A stretch of 8,313 nt of DNA, from NCBI GenBank assembly GCA_027028805.1, contig JALVHX010000219.1, forward strand, positions 1 through 8,313, given 5' to 3'. Position 1 is the stretch's first letter; every line of letters begins with the position of its first letter. The DNA comes from Desulfurococcales archaeon. Lineage in GTDB: Archaea > Thermoproteota > Thermoprotei_A > Sulfolobales > Desulfurococcaceae. Positions 1 to 6,600 of the stretch are shown piece by piece. The translations under genes and the position numbers were made by a program. The notes below the pieces were generated by a model, which had not been told where the DNA came from, made no database searches, and saw only the letters and a program-made list of their open reading frames with translations.

Positions 1-16
1 GTATGTGGCTGCGGCG

Positions 17-1417
17 CTATATTATCTTCCATATAGTGTCGGGTTCGACGCATATACCGGCTCTCTCATATAGCGATGCCGCCGCCTTATCCGCATCTTC
101 AAGTATTTTTTCCTCATCCAGTGTTAGGACGCGGCGGTCTCTCATTATTATCTTGCCATCCACTATGACGTTACGTACATCGCTCCCCATCGCGGCATAG
201 ACCAGGTGGCTTATAGGGTTATTCATTGGCTTGAGATGCGGCTTCCAATAGTCAATAGTTATTATATCAGCCCTCTTACCCACCTCTATGCTTCCAACCA
301 TATTGTCTATCATCAACGCCTTGGCGCCACGGATCGTCGCCATCTCTATAACCTCCTCAGCCCTTATCGCCTTGGCGTCCAGTGTGCGGAGCGGCTGGAG
401 GAGCGCGGCGTGCTTCATCTCGCGTACAAGGTCATAGTCGTTGTTGCTGGGCCCTCCATCTGTTCCGAGAGCCACGTTTACTCCGCGTCTCAGCATATCG
501 CTTATACGCGCCGCGCCGCTGGCGAGCTTCATGTTGCTACAGGGGTTGTGGCTAACCGTTGTATGGGTGCGGGCGAGAATATCGATCTCCTCGTCAGTGA
601 CCCATACAACATGTACGAGGACAACGTTGGGGCCTGTCAGCCCCACCCAGTCGGCGAACTCTACGGGTTTCTTGCCGAACTTTGTCATGGTGTACTCGAC
701 GTCGGCCTTAACCTCGGCTAAGTGCATCGTTATACCCGTGCCGAGCTCACGGGCCTTCTCGCTCATCCTCCTATAGAGCTCCACTGAGACCGCTCCTGGC
801 GTGCGGGGCCCGAACCAGACCCAGATCCTGTTGTCCCATCCATGATACTTGTTGTAGAGGCGCAGTGTGTCCTTGTAGCTCTTATCCCCGAGCTCTACGA
901 GGCCCTCGTGGAGAATGTTTTCTTCAAGCGCATACCCCGTCATATCCATGACGTGGCGGGCCACCGCTGCTCTGATGCCGCTGCTATGTATCATCTCTAT
1001 TATCTTGTCAGGCCCGTATCTCCCGACCAGCCCTGTCTCTAGAAACGCTGTGGTGCCGCTCTTAATCATCTCTAGCACCACCAGCTTAGCGCTCACCAGG
1101 GCCTCTTCCTCCCTATAGTTGCCCTGCAGGGGCCACACCCTGTCCCGGAGCCACGGTATCAATGGCAGATAATCGGCGCATCCCCTGAGAAGCCCCTGGG
1201 CGAGGTGTACGTGCGTGTTTATCAGCCCGGGCATAATGATCTGGCGGGATGTATCGATCTCGACATCGCTTTTACCATGATAATCCCTGTCAAGCTCAAC
1301 TCGCTTGCCAACAGCAACTATTCTCCCATCCTCAACGGCCACCGCGCCGTCACGTATGACTCTTCTCTCCGGATCAACGGTTATGACCCAGCCTCCCCTG
1401 AGATATATATCCGCCAT
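17..1417 (-). CDS. Amidohydrolase of the MTA/SAH deaminase type (COG0402, SsnA/MtaD/TrzA-like), substrate uncertain
   Basis: This is a 466-residue cytosolic metal-dependent hydrolase, full length for the family, predicted to deaminate a purine nucleoside or a related aminated heterocycle. An N-terminal beta domain (about 1-58) leads into the TIM barrel. Visible catalytic residues are HVH at 69-71, H232 and E235 in MHLAE, H269, and D320 in GTDGGPSNND; the segment SHNPCSNMKLASG (289-301) is typical of MTA/SAH deaminases. A C-terminal beta domain carries GKRADIITID (380-389). Two positions differ from the Thermotoga TM0936 enzyme as I recall it: Q98 in WPLQ replaces the ribose-binding Glu, and R205 in GPRTPG replaces the His of GPHSPY. 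The family is secure but MTA/SAH as substrate is not; another purine or triazine-like substrate is possible. The ATG at 1415-1417 follows GGGAGGTG by 4 nt and the stop is TAG. It is divergent to the adenine deaminase gene, which supports a role in purine metabolism. Confidence 0.9.
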   Translation of the reverse strand: MADIYLRGGWVITVDPERRVIRDGAVAVEDGRIVAVGKRVELDRDYHGKSDVEIDTSRQIIMPGLINTHVHLAQGLLRGCADYLPLIPWLRDRVWPLQGNYREEEALVSAKLVVLEMIKSGTTAFLETGLVGRYGPDKIIEMIHSSGIRAAVARHVMDMTGYALEENILHEGLVELGDKSYKDTLRLYNKYHGWDNRIWVWFGPRTPGAVSVELYRRMSEKARELGTGITMHLAEVKADVEYTMTKFGKKPVEFADWVGLTGPNVVLVHVVWVTDEEIDILARTHTTVSHNPCSNMKLASGAARISDMLRRGVNVALGTDGGPSNNDYDLVREMKHAALLQPLRTLDAKAIRAEEVIEMATIRGAKALMIDNMVGSIEVGKRADIITIDYWKPHLKPMNNPISHLVYAAMGSDVRNVIVDGKIIMRDRRVLTLDEEKILEDADKAAASLYERAGICVEPDTIWKII

Positions 1418-1421
1418 AGAA

Positions 1422-1429
1422 CACCTCCC
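1422..1429 (-). promoter_or_regulatory. Ribosome-binding site of the amidohydrolase gene
   Basis: On the minus strand this reads GGGAGGTG, four bases before the ATG at 1417. It is a strong complement to the archaeal 16S 3' end and fixes the start codon. Confidence 0.75.
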
Positions 1430-1446
1430 TCGGAACCGCCGGGTTG

Positions 1447-1465
1447 ATTAATTGATGAAATTAAT
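1447..1465. repeat. Perfect 7-bp inverted repeat with 5-base spacer in the divergent promoter region
   Basis: ATTAATT (1447-1453), spacer GATGA, AATTAAT (1459-1465) form a perfect dyad. It overlaps the likely minus-strand TATA element and lies between the two deaminase genes, where an archaeal repressor could block TBP binding. The arms contain only A and T, in an AT-rich gap, so chance is a real alternative. It has no GC-rich stem, so a terminator hairpin is unlikely. Confidence 0.4.
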
Positions 1466-1472
1466 TATACGA
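1458..1472 (-). promoter_or_regulatory. Candidate TATA element of the amidohydrolase gene
   Basis: The minus strand reads GTATAATTAATTT here, ending about 44 nt upstream of the ATG. A TATA box at this place would put the transcript start near 1440, leaving a leader of roughly 20 nt that contains the ribosome-binding site. A second AT-rich stretch (CTATTTTATTA on the minus strand, about 1481-1491) is an alternative. The assignment rests on position and composition only. Confidence 0.4.
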
Positions 1473-1556
1473 GATATGTAATAAAATAGCCTATCCATCC
1501 TCCTCATGGATTCTCTATGTAGAAGGAAAGTATTCAAACCCCTTAGCATAGATCAT

Positions 1557-1567
1557 GTGTATTAAAC
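1557..1567 (+). promoter_or_regulatory. ade: Weak candidate TATA element of the adenine deaminase gene
   Basis: TGTATTAAAC lies about 43 nt before the TTG start, comparable to the minus-strand TATA spacing in the same gap. It would give a leader of about 20 nt carrying the GGGGGTG site. The match to an archaeal TATA box is moderate, and no clear BRE is visible. Confidence 0.28.
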
Positions 1568-1595
1568 AGGGCATACGTCTTTTCCCGGGGAACAC

Positions 1596-1602
1596 GGGGG
1601 TG
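1596..1602 (+). promoter_or_regulatory. ade: Ribosome-binding site selecting the TTG start of ade
   Basis: GGGGGTG sits seven bases before TTG at 1610-1612. The reading frame stays open back to a TAG at 1544-1546 but contains no ATG or GTG in that stretch, so this site makes TTG the only reasonable start. Confidence 0.6.
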
Positions 1603-1609
1603 CAGGGTC

Positions 1610-3412
1610 TTGTTCAGCCTTCTAGAGACGCCGCGCCTCCTCATAGAGGCCGCTCTAGGCAGGGTTAAAAGCGATCTAGTTATCAGGAACGCGGCGCTCG
1701 TCGACGTCGCCACCGGCGAGGTGCTGGATAAGGCGTCTATAGCAGTGTATAGGGGGCGGATAGTCCGGGTCGGCGTAGGGGAGGGCCTTGAGAAACACGT
1801 AGGCTCCAATACATTGGTTGTTGACGCAGGCGGCAAATACGTTATGCCGGGTTTCATAGATACCCATGTACACATAGAGTCGAGCCTGTTAAGCGTAACC
1901 GAGTTCTCGAAGCTGGCATTGATCCATGGCACAACAGCCGTCGTCGCGGATCCTCATGAGATAGGCAATGTGCTCGGAGCCGAGGGCGTGAAATATTTTA
2001 TAGAGGAGAGCAAGCACACGCCCATGCGTGTATTCTTCGAGGTGCCCTCCTGTGTGCCCGCCGTCGACCCCTCCTATGGCCTCGATACTCCGGGAGCCAT
2101 AATAGATTCTGGCCAGGTAGCTGTGCTGATGCATGATCCCTCCATAATAGGGCTTGGAGAGGTCATGGATATATTCTCGGTGCTTGACGCCAAGACAGAG
2201 GTTCTGGTAAAGATCGCGAGCGCCCGGCTCGCGGGGAAGATAGTTGACGGCCACGCCCCAATGCTTCGCGGGGAAAAACTCGATGCATACATAGCGGCCG
2301 GTGTCTCATCGGATCACGAGACAACTGATCCCGAGGAGGGCTTGGAGAAGCTTAGGAAGGGAATGTACCTGATGCTCCGGGAGGGAAGCGCATGGAAGGA
2401 TCTAAAGAAGCTGTCGGAGATAGCTCGGAGAAACATTGACTGCAGGCGGTGTCTTCTCGTAGCGGATGATATAAGCGTCGAGGATCTCGTGGAGAAGGGG
2501 TACATGGACTATATAGTGAGCCTCGCCATAGAGTACGGCGTCGACCCGGTCAAGGCTATACAGATGGCTACGATAAACCCGGCCGAGCACATAAGGCGCG
2601 ACCACGAGATAGGGATCATAGCTCCCGGCAGGTACGCGGACATAGTCATTTCGCCCAGCATAGAGAAGATCACTGCCGAGAAGGTTTTCGTAGAAGGCGA
2701 GCTCGTTGCGAACAACGGCTCCTTCACAGGAAAAGCCGGCGGCTACAAGTACCCCGCCAAGGCATACAACACGATAAACGTTGCACAGCCACCTAAACCA
2801 GAGGATCTAGAGCCCAGATACCCCGTGGATGGAGAGGTAACAGTCAACGTGATAAAAGCCATACCCGGAAGCGCACTCACCGGCTGGGAGAGACACAGGC
2901 TGAGAGTGGAGAACGGCGTGATACAGCCCGATCCCTCCAGGGACATAATAAGGATCGCGGTCATAGAGAGACACCACGCCACAGGCAACATAGGCCGCGG
3001 CTTCGTAACCGGGTTCGGGCTAAAACGGGGCGCTGTGGCCCAGACAATAGCGCATGACACCCATAACCTAATAGTGATGGGGGCCGACAGCAGGGACATG
3101 GCTGCTGCCGCCCAGGAAGTGATCAGGAGCAGGGGCGGAATAGTCATCGTCGCCGACGGCGAGGTGCTCGGCAAAGTCGAGCTACCAATAGCGGGCCTTG
3201 TCAGCGATAAACCCTATCAAGAGGTATACCGCGAGCTCAAGAACATAGAGAACGCCGCATCATCTCTAGGAATAGACTTCGCCAACATGCATCTAACACT
3301 AGGCCTCATCGCGCTACCGGTGATCCCGCAGCTCAGGATAACAGATAAGGGGCTCGTGGATGCCGCTAACGGGAAACTAGTACCGCTTGTCGTCGAGCAC
3401 GAAGAGAAATAA
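1610..3412 (+). CDS. ade: Adenine deaminase (Ade), full length
   Basis: This 600-residue cytosolic enzyme is predicted to hydrolyse adenine to hypoxanthine and ammonia (EC 3.5.4.2) for purine salvage or nitrogen release. Family-specific motifs run throughout: PGFIDTHVHIESS (80-92, ligands H86 and H88), DPHEIGNVLG (114-123), GLGEVMD with E184 as a likely metal ligand, GHAP with H215, SSDHE with H236, DD at 286-287 and IQMATINPAEH (317-327). The C-terminal Ade domain has HHATGNIGRGF (455-465) and an AHDTHNLIVMG segment (481-491). Length is close to the roughly 580-590 residues of bacterial Ade proteins. The usual DDR motif reads DDI here; I cannot say how common that is in archaea. The start is TTG, chosen for the upstream GGGGGTG and for lack of an alternative; the stop is TAA. 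It is divergent to another purine-type amidohydrolase and followed by a T-rich terminator, so it is probably monocistronic. Confidence 0.96.
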   Translation: MFSLLETPRLLIEAALGRVKSDLVIRNAALVDVATGEVLDKASIAVYRGRIVRVGVGEGLEKHVGSNTLVVDAGGKYVMPGFIDTHVHIESSLLSVTEFSKLALIHGTTAVVADPHEIGNVLGAEGVKYFIEESKHTPMRVFFEVPSCVPAVDPSYGLDTPGAIIDSGQVAVLMHDPSIIGLGEVMDIFSVLDAKTEVLVKIASARLAGKIVDGHAPMLRGEKLDAYIAAGVSSDHETTDPEEGLEKLRKGMYLMLREGSAWKDLKKLSEIARRNIDCRRCLLVADDISVEDLVEKGYMDYIVSLAIEYGVDPVKAIQMATINPAEHIRRDHEIGIIAPGRYADIVISPSIEKITAEKVFVEGELVANNGSFTGKAGGYKYPAKAYNTINVAQPPKPEDLEPRYPVDGEVTVNVIKAIPGSALTGWERHRLRVENGVIQPDPSRDIIRIAVIERHHATGNIGRGFVTGFGLKRGAVAQTIAHDTHNLIVMGADSRDMAAAAQEVIRSRGGIVIVADGEVLGKVELPIAGLVSDKPYQEVYRELKNIENAASSLGIDFANMHLTLGLIALPVIPQLRITDKGLVDAANGKLVPLVVEHEEK

Positions 3413-3419
3413 ATTAATT

Positions 3420-3433
3420 ATTTTTTTATTTTC
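3420..3433 (+). terminator. Oligo-T terminator after ade
   Basis: A run of seven T followed by ATTTT begins eight bases after the ade stop codon, with no GC-rich hairpin before it. This is the intrinsic terminator style of archaea, where a U-tract alone can release the polymerase. Confidence 0.6.
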
Positions 3434-3545
3434 CTATCCTTATCCAGAAAAATGTTCACTATAAAAATATACTTATCTCTATATATATCCGGTTTATTAA
3501 ATAATCACTAAACATATTAAAGACAGAGCTATAATGTTTATCGTA

Positions 3546-3565
3546 TATATAAATAAAGCTTAAAT
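3546..3565 (+). promoter_or_regulatory. Promoter region of the surface-protein gene (TATATAAATA and CTTAAAT)
   Basis: TATATAAATA (3546-3555) ends 55 nt before the preferred ATG, and CTTAAAT (3559-3565) ends 45 nt before it. Either could be the TATA box, giving a leader of roughly 20-35 nt with the GGGGTGAT site. The 10-mer recurs at 7781-7790 at almost the same distance from the next start, which favours it. The rest of the 3434-3597 gap is AT-rich, and I see no RNA gene in it. Confidence 0.5.
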
Positions 3566-3594
3566 TTCGCCCTCCTATTGATATGTAGTAATGT

Positions 3595-3602
3595 GGGGTG
3601 AT
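3595..3602 (+). promoter_or_regulatory. Ribosome-binding site that favours ATG 3610 over GTG 3598
   Basis: GGGGTGAT contains GGTGAT, a perfect complement to the ATCACC near the 16S 3' end. It lies seven to eight bases before ATG 3610. GTG 3598 falls inside this site, so it is unlikely to be the start. Confidence 0.7.
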
Positions 3603-3609
3603 TGTGGGT

Positions 3610-3684
3610 ATGAAGCCCGTCCCATACGTAATAATACTAGCTATACTCCTAGCTATTGCTCCCACCCTAGCACCGGTATCAGCC
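3610..3684 (+). other. Signal peptide of the surface protein
   Basis: This codes for residues 1-25: Met-Lys, a hydrophobic core rich in Ile, Leu and Ala, then APVSA before Ala-Pro, a normal signal-peptidase I type site. No type III (pilin-like) cleavage motif is seen. Export through Sec is the simplest reading. Confidence 0.75.
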
Positions 3685-6600
3685 GCACCAATAACAGGTA
3701 ATCAGTTGACAAGCGACCTGGAGCTGACAAAGGGCGGTGGATGGTACGAGTCCGTTAACGGTATACTGTCGTGGTTCCTAGACGCCGTGTATGGATCAGG
3801 TGCCAGCGACTACATGTACGATACCGGTACATCGAGGATCTATAGGTACGTTGGTACACAGTATATCGGCGGATACTTCGCGTGGGATCCCGGGCTCGAC
3901 TGGGGGACAGACGCTTATATCACGACGTATAGCTACGCCTTCAACTCCTACTGGTCGATAATAACGATATTCTTCGATGGATACAGCAGGCAGGGCGAGA
4001 CCTTCGACATGGTGACCGATATAACCGTGGCTAACACGACAGGCCTCTTCCCCGGCGTCGACACAATGCTTTATGCGACCGCTATAGGGTTCGACAACGA
4101 GAGCTGGACAAACAATACCCCGATATTCCATAGCGGTATCTACATGTTCGACATAACGGACAACGATATACTGAACGTGCCCGACAGCTTCGGTGACGGC
4201 TACTTCGATATAAGCCTAGACGTTGCAAGAGCCATGTTTGGAGGCGATGAGAACGTCTCCGGCATAGCCCTGACGACGGTTGCATGGAACGGCACCAACC
4301 CGTTGGCGGCAGGATTCTTTGTATACAATTACAGTGGATATATAATGGAGTGGCCGATCGTCTTCAAGTTCGGTGTCAACGTGACAGCCGGCTACGAGGC
4401 CGCCAATTTCGATATGCCGGTGCTCTACACGGGCTACTCAGAGGCCTGGAGGCCTGTGCGCTCCTTCGTCTACAACGGCAGCCTATGGCTGGTCGGCTAT
4501 CACTACGTTAAGCTTGTTAACGAGACAGTTAACCCAGCGTACTACCTGTTGACACACTACTTCATAGCCGAGGTCAACATGAGTGATCTATCGTTCACAC
4601 ACTACTACCTGATACCGGCGACGACGGGCACGAGCTTTGTATCGGCATTGATGCTGTTCCCCTACACAAACATCTTCTACCTAGCGGGAGAAAATGACCC
4701 CAGGTTCTGGGACAACATGGGCGTATACTTTGACGAGGACACCGCAACCCTCTACATAGCGGGCTACGGAGCCGACGCAAGCGGCAACTATACGGCGAGG
4801 ATTGTGGCCTTCAACCTGACAAGCGGCGCCGCGATCTGGGGAGTCAACATAGGCAACTCCTCCTCGACGAGCATAAACTTCGCCACCGGCATCGACCTCA
4901 CATACGACAGCTGGGGCAACGAGTACCTGGTGGCCACGGGCAGCATAGACTATGAGAAGACAGGGAACTTCACGGGCCTCAACGTGTTCTACGCCGTGCT
5001 CGACAAGGCTACCGGAGACCTCGAGTACCTAATGATGGTGGGCGGAAACGCGACCGATATAGCCGCCGACCTAGCCCATATAACGGCCAACATAACCTAC
5101 TATGACGCCGGCACAGACAGCTATGTATCCAAGTACGTGATAAGGCCGTTCTACACTGCACTCGTAAGCAACAGCGAGACATTCTACATACGCAACGTCA
5201 CAGCAGACTACGAGGCAGGGACGCTCAGCCCCGCCAGCCTATCCAGCAACAGGCCAGTCCACAAGGCCAGGCTAGACCTCAAGATACGCCATGTGCCGGG
5301 CGCGGTGAAGCATGAGAAGAAGCTCGTGTCCACGCCCACCGTGACGCCTCTACAGTACCTCGTGATGTACGGTGCACTGCTCCAGCCCGGCCTGCCGCCG
5401 GCAACCGATATAACAGTATCCTATGAGCCTGCCGACGGCTTCTATCTATGGAGGAGCTCGACAGAGTATGTGCTCCTCAACATATCGGCGGTGCTCACCG
5501 AGAACTGGACCGGCGAGCCTCTCAGCGGCGTAGAGGTCGCGCTAGCCCTCTACAACTACACGCTACACGAGTACGTTATAGTGGACACCCAGGTAACCAA
5601 CAGCACTGGCGGCGTGTTCTTCCAGTACAATGCCACCGAGCCCGGCTGGTACAACTTCGAGGTAATATTCTTCGGCACAGTGTTCCATTACCGCGCCTTC
5701 GAGTTCTTCACAATACAGCTGGCCCAGTACTGGATCAACATAAGCATCGTTGATTACCCGTCATGGGTATACACGCTCTATGATGACTACCTTGACAGCG
5801 TCAACATAACGGTCAAGCTGGAGCTCGTAAACATGACCAGCGGAACACCTGTGGTGACGCCGCTAGCCAACCAGTCAGTGATACTTGACATGTACATAGA
5901 CCCGTTCGTACAGGCCATAATATTCAACGACTTCGGCGCAACTCTCCCGCTCGGATGGCTATACGATAACGGTATATACTTGACACCCCACATAGTGAGG
6001 ACTAACAGCAGCGGATACGCAACCTTCGCGCTCAATAGAAGCAACAGTGTAGCCGGGTACCTGTTATACTGGTACAGCCACGACTACAACTTCAGGATAG
6101 TATACCCCGGCAACTCGACGCTAAAGTACCCGGAGAACATCACTGATTCCTTCACAATCTCGTCGAACCTAACACCCACAAGGATAACGTTGCTGACGCC
6201 AAGCCCCGTGCCCTCCTCCGTCGAGGTTGGCACGGAGCTCAACTTCACGGTAAAGATAGAGTATAGCCACGACGGGTTCACGACAACGCACCCGGTGCCC
6301 GGGGCATATATGAGGCTGTACATATTCATGGAGAAGCTTGACGGAACCGAAACGACGTTCTATGTAGAGAACCTGAGCGACGCCGATGGCTACGCCAGCT
6401 TCGTCTTCAGCGCGCCCGCCGCCGGCAACGCGACTATATGGATAGAGTTCAACGCACTCGTCAGCGATTCATGGTGGATCACTAACATAGGAAGCGATCC
6501 CATGTACAGGTATCTATTCGAGGACTACACGCTCGGCAACTACACCATAGAGGTAACTCCGATCGCGGTCAACGTGACGGCGATCCAGGCACCGCCCACC

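Noticed and set aside
206..721. Open frame of 171 codons on the plus strand
   Set aside because: It lies wholly antisense to the well-supported amidohydrolase gene, has no recognisable motif and mirrors that gene's codon bias.
1418..1609. Possible small RNA (C/D box type) in the divergent gap, prompted by TTGATGA near 1452-1458
   Set aside because: The C-box match is imperfect, and no D box (CTGA) or second box pair is found at suitable spacing.
2743..3174. Open frame of 143 codons on the minus strand
   Set aside because: It is antisense within the conserved C-terminal region of adenine deaminase, has low-complexity Ser/Thr/Pro composition, and no domain is recognisable.
1458..3421. Identical 11-mer AAATTAATTAT at 1458-1468 and 3411-3421
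   Set aside because: It contains only A and T, and both copies lie in AT-rich spots, one in a promoter and one at a stop codon and terminator. Chance is the best explanation.
3459..3665. Open frame of 68 codons on the minus strand covering the gap before the surface protein
   Set aside because: It begins inside the signal peptide of the surface protein and runs through its ribosome-binding site and promoter. The Ile/Tyr-rich product simply reflects AT-rich DNA.
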